Shown: piece after piece, positions 35,572-41,811 of the stretch | How positions within the stretch are numbered: position 1 is the first letter of the stretch | Layout of the letters: each line of letters opens with the position of its first letter | NCBI GenBank assembly: GCA_002707155.1 | Contig: PAME01000025.1 | Span: forward strand, 62,001-126,000 | Direction of reading: 5' to 3' | Origin: Crocinitomicaceae bacterium | GTDB lineage: Bacteria; Bacteroidota; Bacteroidia; Flavobacteriales_G; Salibacteraceae | Length of the DNA: 64,000 nt | The notes under the pieces: generated by a model | Database searches by the model: none | Told to the model about the DNA's origin: nothing | Seen by the model: only the letters and a program-made list of their open reading frames with translations | Translations under genes and position numbers: made by a program

Positions 35572-35720
35572 GAGGTTTTCACCCAACTATAAAAACCTGA
35601 CTTCGATATATAAACCACCCATTTTCAAACTCTAACCAAAGGTTTGAATCGGTTTACAAGAAAATACCCCCACCCCCTTTAGGTGGTTTCACTCATCTTC
35701 TTCCACCAATCGGTTTTGTT
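35572..35720 (+). repeat. Long structured repeat R1
   Basis: First of three direct copies (R1, R2 at 36567-36698, R3 at 37472-37585) sharing a core of about 100 bp. The core has a hairpin TTCAAAC (35624-35630) / GTTTGAA (35642-35648) nested inside AAACCACC (35612-35619) / GGTGGTTT (35682-35689), and a C-rich run between. A further CCACC at 35703-35707 could compete for GGTGG. It lies between the recombinase and the first cargo genes. Shared by R1 and R3 only is the leading segment gaggttttcacccaac. Confidence 0.85.
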
Positions 35721-35750
35721 TTTGGAAATTTGTATCTTGGTTGTTCTAAA

Positions 35751-35885
35751 ATGAAGTTATGGAATTTATCAAAAATATCTGATGAGGTCCTTTACGAGTT
35801 GGGGATTGACAAAATGGTAGTTCTACTTGTTACAAGTGGGATGAAGAAATATCTTAAAAGACACAGAGAAATCTTTAATCAATAA
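35751..35885 (+). CDS. Small ORF of 44 residues
   Basis: ATG 35751 to TAA 35883-35885 encodes a basic 44-residue peptide (begins MKLWNLSKISDEV, ends KYLKRHREIFNQ). It lies between repeat R1 and the lipoprotein gene, 18 bp before the latter. A near-consensus box TATCTTGG is just upstream. No family is recognised; it may be a real small protein or chance. Confidence 0.35.
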   Translation: MKLWNLSKISDEVLYELGIDKMVVLLVTSGMKKYLKRHREIFNQ

Positions 35886-35903
35886 CTAAAAAAGGTTTAG
35901 AGA

Positions 35904-36554
35904 ATGAAACACTTAAAAAAAGTATTAGGTATCATATACATTCTGAGTGTTTTGTCCTCTTGTACAAAAGAAAAAGAGTATCCTAAACCCTGTGTAGGTG
36001 ATTGTGAAACTAAGTTCCATCTGATTTATAAAAACGTAGAAATACCAATTAGTTCTGATGGATATTACAGAATACAATGGGATGGGTTAAATTACTTTCA
36101 AATTGAAGGGGAGTTATCAGAATTAGACCCTCATTATGTTATCAATAAAGTCCCTCTAATTGAGTGTAACTTCGATTCAGACTATTGGATTGTGATGGAC
36201 TCAATAACCTTTCGGACTCCAATGTATTCATATTTAGGTTGGTTTAATGATATTGGTTTAAACACTCCAATTCCAATTGGTCAATATACATATACAATTA
36301 TCACTTTATCTGATTTGTATTCCCCTTTGAATATAGTTGGGTATGAAATTCCAAAAAAAGGATGTTTCGATTGTCCTTACTTCCCTACACTAATTGGAAC
36401 ACATTCAAAATACACCTATAACCCTAAACAAAACATCTTATTCGATAATGAATTTGAAGGAGACACCATCAACATTTTCATACAGTCTATTTTCAATAGT
36501 GATGTTGGGGAAACAGTTACAATTGATGACAAATTCAAGATAATTGTTTTATAA
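35904..36554 (+). CDS. Lipoprotein of unknown function (element cargo)
   Basis: A 216-residue protein with a type II signal peptide. The N-terminus MKHLKKVLGIIYILSVLSSC ends in lipobox LSSC with Cys20 as the lipidation site. The next residues (TKEKE) are charged and may act as the Bacteroidota surface-export signal, which is inference. The mature part is rich in aromatic and hydroxyl residues and likely beta structure. No known family is recognised. It stands between repeats R1 and R2 and is followed closely by R2. Confidence 0.7.
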   Translation: MKHLKKVLGIIYILSVLSSCTKEKEYPKPCVGDCETKFHLIYKNVEIPISSDGYYRIQWDGLNYFQIEGELSELDPHYVINKVPLIECNFDSDYWIVMDSITFRTPMYSYLGWFNDIGLNTPIPIGQYTYTIITLSDLYSPLNIVGYEIPKKGCFDCPYFPTLIGTHSKYTYNPKQNILFDNEFEGDTINIFIQSIFNSDVGETVTIDDKFKIIVL

Positions 36555-36566
36555 AAGACTTGAATT

Positions 36567-36698
36567 AAAAACCTGACACCGATATAAAAACCACCCACTT
36601 TCAAACCCAATGAAAAGGTTTGAATCGGTTTACAAGAAAATACCCCCACCCCCTCTTTAGGTGGTACTCATCTTCTTCCACCAATCGGTTTTTGTTTT
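36567..36698 (+). repeat. Long structured repeat R2
   Basis: The second copy starts 13 bp after the lipoprotein stop. Inner stem TTCAAACC (36600-36607) / GGTTTGAA (36617-36624) is 8 bp. Outer stem ACCACC/GGTGGT ends at 36660-36665. The C-rich run and the downstream CCACCAATCGG are kept. It lacks the leading segment found in R1 and R3 and runs into a fragment of the coiled-coil gene. Confidence 0.85.
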
Positions 36699-36711
36699 GA
36701 GTTGGTACTCT

Positions 36712-36781
36712 TTCATATCAATAGAATCTGATAGTATTCCAAACTCATCAATTTTTGATTCTCTATCATTCTCAAATTTGA
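36712..36781 (-). pseudogene. Fragment of the coiled-coil gene (5' part)
   Basis: The minus strand matches the codons near the start of the gene at 37978-38478 (around DIESKIDEFGILSDKI, compare 38395-38460), with several substitutions. It ends in the 17-mer atcattctcaaatttga at 36765-36781, which recurs at 37289-37305, where the matching remainder of the fragment resumes. Confidence 0.65.
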
Positions 36782-36810
36782 TAATGTATACTGAATTTAA
36801 AAAATTATTC

Positions 36811-36818
36811 TATCTTTG
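36811..36818 (+). promoter_or_regulatory. Putative -7 box TATCTTTG
   Basis: An exact TAnnTTTG match ends 4 nt before the ATG at 36823 inside the element. No -33 TTTG at normal spacing. Confidence 0.4.
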
Positions 36819-36822
36819 ATCA

Positions 36823-37167
36823 ATGGAAAATATAATTTTACCCGGTTTAGGAGGATTAGTTCTCTTCTTAGTAATAACACTTTTAGGTTCACTTGGTGGG
36901 TTTCTATTCAAGTTAAAAGTCATTAAATCAGGTGATTTAAGTAAATACAACAAATCACAAATCATAACTGAACTCGGAGATCCAGTTAACATTATTAATG
37001 AAGAAGAAAATCAAGTCTTAGTTTGGTTGAAATCTTCTGGAACTTATATGTTAAAAATTGAATACACAAATCAGGGGGATTTTGTTAAAATTAACCAACA
37101 ATTAGATCAAACAAAAAATGGACTTAAAGGGTTTCTTTATAATCTTATTTTAAAGTTTATTAAGTAG
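36823..37167 (+). CDS. Small membrane protein of unknown function (element cargo)
   Basis: A 114-residue protein with one N-terminal membrane helix (about residues 6-28, PGLGGLVLFLVITLLGSLGGFLF). A soluble part of about 70 residues follows with LSKYNKSQIITELGDPVNIINEEENQVLVWLKSSGTYML, resembling small domains of the BamE/SmpA type by eye (a weak call). The gene and its flanks (36782-37288) split a duplicated gene fragment and are bounded by a 17-bp direct repeat. This suggests it was inserted as a unit. Confidence 0.6.
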   Translation: MENIILPGLGGLVLFLVITLLGSLGGFLFKLKVIKSGDLSKYNKSQIITELGDPVNIINEEENQVLVWLKSSGTYMLKIEYTNQGDFVKINQQLDQTKNGLKGFLYNLILKFIK

Positions 37168-37288
37168 TTTTAATTACGGGAGAAAGAATAAGAGAAAATT
37201 TCAAAAAGTTGAGTTTGTTGATTGGTATAAAACCAAAGCAGATGACGGTTGTCATGACGGTAGAATATCTTAAGTAGACTGTAGAAAA

Positions 37289-37480
37289 ATCATTCTCAAA
37301 TTTGAATTCATTTAACCTCATCTACTTCCCCCATATATTATTCCATTTAAACTCGTCAGGTTCAACCTCCTGAGTGGTTTCCTGAGGTTTGTTCATCATC
37401 TTAGTGTTCAGATACCTATTGAGGTCAGATAACCTCATGTACCTTTTGTTTTTAGTAATCTTAATGATAGGGAGGTTTTC
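37289..37480 (-). pseudogene. Truncated duplicate of the HTH gene plus coiled-coil gene start
   Basis: On the minus strand the sequence encodes an open segment ENLPIIKITKNKRYMRLSDL and on to FKWNNIWGK, then TAG at 37322-37324. This is directly followed by ATG AGG TTA AAT GAA, the same start (MRLNE) as the intact coiled-coil gene. It parallels 38450-38640 closely but lacks the N-terminal half with the helix-turn-helix; repeat R3 replaces it. No good start codon remains. It is therefore a partial duplication, not a working gene. Confidence 0.75.
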
Positions 37481-37585
37481 ACCCAACTATAAAATCCTGA
37501 CATCGACATATAAACCACCCACTTTCAAACCCAATGAAAAGGTTTGAATCGGTTTACAAGAAAATCCCCCCCCTTAGGTGGGTTT
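37472..37585 (+). repeat. Long structured repeat R3
   Basis: Third copy. It shares the leading gaggttttcacccaac with R1 and the core with R1 and R2. Outer stem AAACCACC (37512-37519) pairs with GGTGGGTTT (37577-37585) with one bulge, and the inner 8-bp TTCAAACC/GGTTTGAA stem is kept. It precedes the DUF6150 cargo gene. The rest of 37168-37288 shows no gene. Confidence 0.85.
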
Positions 37586-37619
37586 ACTTCTAAATCGAAG
37601 AGTTTATTTGAGGATTTGT

Positions 37620-37627
37620 TAAGTTTG
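37620..37627 (+). promoter_or_regulatory. Putative -7 box TAAGTTTG
   Basis: An exact TAnnTTTG match, 24 nt before the ATG of the DUF6150 gene and 34 bp after repeat R3. No clear -33 TTTG. Confidence 0.4.
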
Positions 37628-37651
37628 GTATTATAATAAAACACTCACTTA

Positions 37652-37981
37652 ATGAAACACCTCCTCTTCATATTGTTCCTAATACCAATCACCTCCTACT
37701 CTCAAAAGGTGTTCTCAGTTGAGTATTCAAATCAATCTGATGTAAAGGTGTTTGTAGTTGAATATGAAAATCAATGTGATTTGAAGGTATTCAAAGTAGA
37801 ATACCCAAATCAAGTTGATGGGAACAAAGGGTTGTGGTATTTTGTAGATTACCCTAACCAATCAGATAAAAAGATATACTTCGTTGATTATCCCAACCAA
37901 AGTGATTTGAAGATTTATTTTGTGAAGTATAAGAATCAATCAGGTTGGAGAGATAAATCTAAACAACATTTGATGTATTAG
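37652..37981 (+). CDS. DUF6150-like repeat protein (predicted knotted fold)
   Basis: A 109-residue exported protein. Signal segment MKHLLFILFLIPITSYSQ is followed by six near-regular strands of the form V(x)VxYxNQxD: VEYSNQSD, VEYENQCD, VEYPNQVD, VDYPNQSD, VDYPNQSD, VKYKNQSG. The C-terminus is KSKQHLMY. From memory this pattern is the DUF6150 family, later described as a 7_1 (septoil) knot domain; I could not check this. Function is unknown. It is the last plus-strand cargo gene and its stop overlaps by 4 bp the end of the convergent coiled-coil gene. Confidence 0.75.
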   Translation: MKHLLFILFLIPITSYSQKVFSVEYSNQSDVKVFVVEYENQCDLKVFKVEYPNQVDGNKGLWYFVDYPNQSDKKIYFVDYPNQSDLKIYFVKYKNQSGWRDKSKQHLMY

Positions 37982-38478
37982 GAAACCATCCTCTTCAACA
38001 CCCCATTCAACCCATCAATACTCTTATTGGTATTCTTTAACCTACTGAATAACTTCTTAAAAGGAGATATTAGTTTCTTTAACATTGATTTTAAGGAGAT
38101 TTCATCCATTCTCTGAACACCAATTGTGGATACAACTCTACTAACTGTCTTAGTACTAAGTAGGATATCTTCCAATACCTTTTTGGTTTGTTTATTCACC
38201 TTAGTTAGTGATTCCACAAAACTCTCTTTGTATTTGAAGTTATCTCTATTGTATCCCATTCTTTTCAGAGTTACCAAATACCTCTTTGTTTGAATGGATT
38301 TCTTATTCTGTATTGTGAGTTGTTCCAACGTTGGTCGTAACTCTCCTTCAATCTCTTTGTATCGGTTTGAAAGTTCACTTAGTTCTTTCTTTACTTTATC
38401 AATCTTATCTGAGAGTATTCCAAACTCATCAATCTTTGATTCTATATCGTTCTCAAATCTAAATTCATTTAATCTCAT
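37978..38478 (-). CDS. Coiled-coil protein of unknown function
   Basis: A 166-residue, strongly basic protein. Residues about 10-65 form a coiled coil (KIDEFGILSDKIDKVKKELSELSNRYKEIEGEL); the C-terminus is rich in Lys and Arg (MLKKLISPFKKLFSRLKNTNKS). No domain is recognised. Its ATG directly follows the stop of the HTH gene, and the duplicate fragments at 36712 and 37289 keep that join, so the two are a unit. A role in element maintenance or mobilisation is possible but unproven. Confidence 0.65.
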   Translation of the reverse strand: MRLNEFRFENDIESKIDEFGILSDKIDKVKKELSELSNRYKEIEGELRPTLEQLTIQNKKSIQTKRYLVTLKRMGYNRDNFKYKESFVESLTKVNKQTKKVLEDILLSTKTVSRVVSTIGVQRMDEISLKSMLKKLISPFKKLFSRLKNTNKSIDGLNGVLKRMVS

Positions 38479-38724
38479 TTATTTACTCCATATATTCTTC
38501 CATTGGAAATCTTTATCAGGTTGTGGTTCCTGAGTAGTTTCCTGAGGTTGATTAACCATTTTGGTGTTCAGATACAGATGTAGGTCTGATAACCTCATAT
38601 ACCTCTTATTTTTAGTAATCTTTATAATGGGTAGGTTTTCTTCCGTTACCAATTTCTCAAAGTGACGTCTACTGATATTGAGATATCTCATCACTTCGTA
38701 CTTTGTCATTAGTTTATCTTCCAT
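38479..38724 (-). CDS. Excisionase-like helix-turn-helix protein
   Basis: An 81-residue protein with a MerR-like/HTH_17 winged helix: MTKYEVMRYLNISRRHFEKL, then LPIIKITKNKRYMRLSDLHLYL. This is the fold of phage and ICE excisionases and of small DNA-binding partners of integrases. It overlaps the upstream 86-residue gene by 11 bp. In an element with a tyrosine integrase it is the natural candidate for the directionality factor. Confidence 0.75.
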   Translation of the reverse strand: MEDKLMTKYEVMRYLNISRRHFEKLVTEENLPIIKITKNKRYMRLSDLHLYLNTKMVNQPQETTQEPQPDKDFQWKNIWSK

Positions 38725-38974
38725 AGTACTCCTTTATCTTTCTTTCAAACTCTTTTTGTTTTTCAATAGGGAGTTGTCCTATTCCTTTCTCTAAGGTTCT
38801 CTTTCCATTGAAAAGGATTGAATCTCTATACTTCTCATAAGTAATGAATAGGTTAATTAGAGATTTAGTGGTATCAGGAATCTTATCGGGTGGTAAATGG
38901 TATCCAACCTCATCCGTAAACTCTTTGAGTTTATCCATTAGTTCATTGTGTAATTCATTTGGTGATTGTTTCAT
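38714..38974 (-). CDS. Small hypothetical protein of element
   Basis: An 86-residue mainly helical protein (MKQSPNELHNELMDKLKEF ... KEFERKIKEYYGR); no family recognised. It is first in a three-gene minus-strand operon with the HTH and coiled-coil genes. Its ATG has a clear Shine-Dalgarno AAGGAG at 38983-38988, 8 nt upstream, which is unusual in this window. Confidence 0.65.
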   Translation of the reverse strand: MKQSPNELHNELMDKLKEFTDEVGYHLPPDKIPDTTKSLINLFITYEKYRDSILFNGKRTLEKGIGQLPIEKQKEFERKIKEYYGR

Positions 38975-39475
38975 TTGTTGTTCTCCTTATTACTTATCAC
39001 TTAGATATAATCTATCCTATCAGTGTCGTAATACTCACAATGAATTCAATGTGGAATCCTTTTCCTAAATCCATTGTAGACGACTGATAGGATAACTCAT
39101 CACTTGAGTACTCACTATCACAACCCCATTATCGTTCAGTTCCCCTCCACCGGGTATCACTCCGAGTATATTACAATACTGTCGGTTGTTGACTATAACA
39201 CCTTTCTGAAGGGTGTTAACTATCAATAAGTATGGGAGTAAATCTTTAAACAATAGAAAATCACAGAATTTCTCAAAATTTTTCTGAGAGGGATTCAAAT
39301 CTTAGTGAAGAGGGTGAATAGTGAATGTTTTTCTATGTGAAATTGAAGTAGAGGAAACCCAAAATTGAGTATTGTATAATTGGTCAGAAACTTGGGGAGT
39401 ATTACTCCCCAAAACTATCTAAAAATGAAAAACTACAAAATACAAACACCTGTAAATCAGTAATTTAACACAGTA
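38975..39475. other. Right end of element without clear gene
   Basis: Besides the Shine-Dalgarno site this stretch holds short inverted repeats (GAGTACTC near 39110; AACACC/GGTGTT near 39200-39220) and the integrase arm-like sites at 39393-39416. A 77-codon minus-strand frame at 39065-39298 has no recognisable features and I do not call it. The region may carry excision or origin functions, but nothing specific is shown. Confidence 0.4.
39393..39416. repeat. Arm-type repeats TTACTCCCCA (right end)
   Basis: TTACTCCCCA at 39402-39411 overlaps an inverted copy TGGGGAGTA (39393-39401), giving the palindrome GGGGAGT-ATT-ACTCCCC. The wider 17-mer at 39400-39416 equals 32101-32117. It ends 59 bp before the right attachment repeat, mirroring the left end. 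Confidence 0.65.
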
Positions 39476-39498
39476 GTTCGAATCCTCTCATCCCGACT
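39476..39498 (+). repeat. Element attachment site, right copy
   Basis: Exact 23-bp copy of the tRNA-Pro 3' end (same as 32017-32039). Chromosomal sequence resumes directly after it with a terminator. Confidence 0.92.
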
Positions 39499-39500
39499 AG

Positions 39501-39534
39501 AAAAAAAAGTCGCTCAATTGAGCGGCTTTTTTTT
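39501..39534 (+). terminator. Terminator, probably native to tRNA-Pro
   Basis: Stem GTCGCTC (39509-39515) with GAGCGGC (39520-39526), one G-U pair, loop AATT, flanked by runs of A and T. It starts 3 bp after the right attachment site. Before insertion it would have followed the tRNA directly. It may work in both directions. Confidence 0.8.
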
Positions 39535-39678
39535 GGCAACTCCAAGAATAGTCCACCGTCGGAGGAATCTAGTTCAGTATCTCTATCCAGAAATTCGAGG
39601 CAGTGATTTTGAACTAAATTCAGAATAACCTACAATGCATACGTTAACTAAAAACCCTTAGGACCAACTTCCGTATTC

Positions 39679-39705
39679 AAAAAAAAAGCCCGAATAAATC
39701 GGGCT
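39679..39705 (-). terminator. Terminator of the lamin-tail T9SS gene
   Basis: Stem AGCCCGA (39687-39693) with TCGGGCT (39699-39705), loop ATAAA. The A run at 39679-39687 is a T run on the minus strand, so it ends the gene whose stop is at 39733. Confidence 0.85.
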
Positions 39706-39732
39706 TCCTTATGCTTTAAGAGTTCTAACTTT

Positions 39733-41484
39733 CTATTCAGTCTTTATGAACTTGATTGCAGAACTTTGACTATTCTCATCTAAAATCTGTAGGAAATACA
39801 CTCCACTTTCAATTTCTGTCAAATCAAGTTCAACTTCATTTTGAGTGTCCTTGACATCAAGTACAACATTTCCTATTAGGTCAATAACCTTTAATTGATT
39901 TGCCGAACCTAAACCAGAAACTTTAAGAAAGTTACCTGAGGGGTTAGGATAGACAGAATAATTATTTTGACCAAATTTTGAATTAAAAACTGATCCAGGT
40001 CCTTCAACTTGTTTTTTGGGAAATGGATAAGGATTTGAACAACTGTCATTACTTAAAGTATCATCAAGCGCATCAAAGCCGCCATATGTCCAATTGGTTG
40101 CTACAAAACCATCTCCATCAGGTCCTGTATCTTTTTTTCTTTTAGCCCAACTATTCAGATATTCCCAAACCTCTCCAGTTCCATCAACATTAGCTTCTCC
40201 GTAGTGATCAATTACTCTACCATATTCAAAAAGCTCTAAAGCGTCGTCTCCAGTAAAATTCGTAGCCGTAGTAGTTCCCCTACCTGCAAGAGTATCCAAG
40301 AAATCTGCCTCAAATCCAAAGAAGGTTTTAAATGCGTCAGGTTGCCTCGTTACAAAATAAGATTGTCCTCTTTTTACTGAAACTGCTGGAAATTGAAATT
40401 CTACTCCATCAGTGCCGCCGCCGTTATTTGCACAGCCCAAAGAATAGGTACTCAAGTCAGCAATATCAGATAATGGAATAATTTCAATCAAATTTGGGGC
40501 CGGGTTTTGCTCTCCTATATTTAATATCCCAGCTAATTTTAATTGGCGAGTTAAAACTATATCAAAATTATCTTTATTGATAATAATTTCCAAAGTATCA
40601 TTTGCCAAAGAAGCATTCGCAGGATTCTTTAAAACCAGCCATAAATTTTCTTCTGGCTCATCCAATGTATCATCAACAATAGTTAGCGTAAAAGGCATAG
40701 TCTCATCTTGATTTCCTGTAAAAGAAATGGCAGTAGGTGAACTAAAAACAACATCAGTAGCAACATCACCAGTACCATTAAATGCCTCAACCTCAACAGA
40801 AGAAGCAGCTCCATTGGTATTGTCGATATAAACATCGAATGTTAAAGCTCCGTCATTTTCATCGTGAGTTGAGCTGCGAAATAATACTTGAATTATTGGA
40901 GTACTCGAACATGTTGAGTTCATTGCTCCAGGTGTTCCATAAATTTTTCGTCTGTTATAGACTCCAAAATAATTTGTCGCTCTTCTCCAATTAGCTGCAT
41001 CAGCATTATCTGAAGTAGGGTCACACAACTCAATAGAACAACCTTGTCCATCAGCTAATGTTGGCCATGGTGCATTATCATCATAACGAACCGAATCTTC
41101 TTTGTTACCAGCAGAATCTAATAATTCCAAACGGTAGCCTCCATTAAGTATAAAGCCTGTATACTCAAGAACTGACTTATTATAAAGATCAAAAAAGCCG
41201 ACAGAATCGTTAGTTAATAGCAAGTACTCCCCAGCGTTTATGGTAACATTTCCGAAGGTATAATTAATGCCATTATTTGCAGTTCTTGGTATTTCCCAAC
41301 CAATAAGGTTGACCGGCCCGGTTCCGTCATTGTATAATTCCAAGTATTCCACTCCACCCTGTTTACCTGGGCTATTAGGTGTAAGTGCGTTGTAGCTTAT
41401 TTCATTAATTACAACTTGAGATGATAAGCTAGCCGAGCAAAGTGTAAACACTAGCACAACTAATGAGTAAACTGTTTTTTTCAT
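39733..41484 (-). CDS. T9SS-exported lamin-tail/Calx-beta protein
   Basis: A 583-residue exported protein. The Sec signal is followed by a lamin-tail domain (about 25-165: VVINEISYNA, VEYLELYNDG, INLIGWEI-type strands). A Calx-beta-like domain is at about 190-310 (ISFTGNQDETMPFTLTIVDD, DEPEENLWLVL). A second lamin-tail-like region follows (about 320-480), then a T9SS sorting tail (YSVYPNPSGNFLKVSG). These domains are common in secreted nucleases and adhesins of Bacteroidota, but no catalytic domain is seen. It is the first chromosomal gene right of the element. Confidence 0.82.
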   Translation of the reverse strand: MKKTVYSLVVLVFTLCSASLSSQVVINEISYNALTPNSPGKQGGVEYLELYNDGTGPVNLIGWEIPRTANNGINYTFGNVTINAGEYLLLTNDSVGFFDLYNKSVLEYTGFILNGGYRLELLDSAGNKEDSVRYDDNAPWPTLADGQGCSIELCDPTSDNADAANWRRATNYFGVYNRRKIYGTPGAMNSTCSSTPIIQVLFRSSTHDENDGALTFDVYIDNTNGAASSVEVEAFNGTGDVATDVVFSSPTAISFTGNQDETMPFTLTIVDDTLDEPEENLWLVLKNPANASLANDTLEIIINKDNFDIVLTRQLKLAGILNIGEQNPAPNLIEIIPLSDIADLSTYSLGCANNGGGTDGVEFQFPAVSVKRGQSYFVTRQPDAFKTFFGFEADFLDTLAGRGTTTATNFTGDDALELFEYGRVIDHYGEANVDGTGEVWEYLNSWAKRKKDTGPDGDGFVATNWTYGGFDALDDTLSNDSCSNPYPFPKKQVEGPGSVFNSKFGQNNYSVYPNPSGNFLKVSGLGSANQLKVIDLIGNVVLDVKDTQNEVELDLTEIESGVYFLQILDENSQSSAIKFIKTE

Positions 41485-41811
41485 AAGTATTTAATTTTCA
41501 AGGTCAATAGATAATAAAAGAATTGTAGAGTGCAAAATAGTAATAATTAACAATCTATACACCTGAGCGGAATATTTCCTCTTTTTGCCTTTAGCTCTTG
41601 GACGAGCTTAGAAATGAGGTCATTGAAATAACTCACTTTATATCAAATTAAAAAAGGAAACCTATCGATGTTTATGAGAAAAGTTAATTCTAAACAGGAA
41701 CACTAAATACTCGTTTAAATCGTAAATCAAATTCAATTGGTTCTAAAGTGGCCATTACCTCACATAAGAAAGAAAATCTAAGGATAAAAAACACAATTAT
41801 TAATTGAATTA
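41485..41811. other. Intergenic region without a gene
   Basis: A 327-bp gap between two minus-strand genes. Only a short inverted repeat (AGCTC-TTGGAC-GAGCT near 41591-41607) stands out. I see no RNA gene or promoter I can support. Confidence 0.5.

Larger units (their letters stand above)
32017..39498 (+). mobile_element. Integrative element in tRNA-Pro, about 7.46 kb
   Basis: The element is bounded by a perfect 23-bp direct repeat of the tRNA-Pro 3' end. It contains a tyrosine integrase next to the tRNA (32141-33607), an excisionase-like HTH gene (38479-38724), and a serine recombinase (34829-35449). Cargo is a LamG/T9SS protein, a lipoprotein, a small membrane protein and a DUF6150 protein. 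Three long direct repeats and a partial gene duplication lie inside. The tRNA's probable native terminator now sits beyond the right repeat. No relaxase, replication gene, transposase or phage structural gene was recognised, so movement between cells would need help from another element. Confidence 0.9.

Noticed and set aside
35572-37585. The three long repeats as a CRISPR array
   Set aside because: Only three copies, each over 110 bp, separated by genes of unequal length, and no cas gene in the window.
35572-37585. Integron-type attC sites
   Set aside because: No clear RYYYAAC/GTTRRRY core pairs at the repeat ends and the integrase is next to the tRNA, not next to an array start; other cassette types remain possible.
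39065-39298. A 77-codon minus-strand frame at the right end of the element
   Set aside because: No family features, no ribosome site, and it overlaps several short inverted repeats that look non-coding.
41591-41607. Short inverted repeat in the gap before the YihY gene as a terminator
   Set aside because: Stem of only five pairs and no T run.
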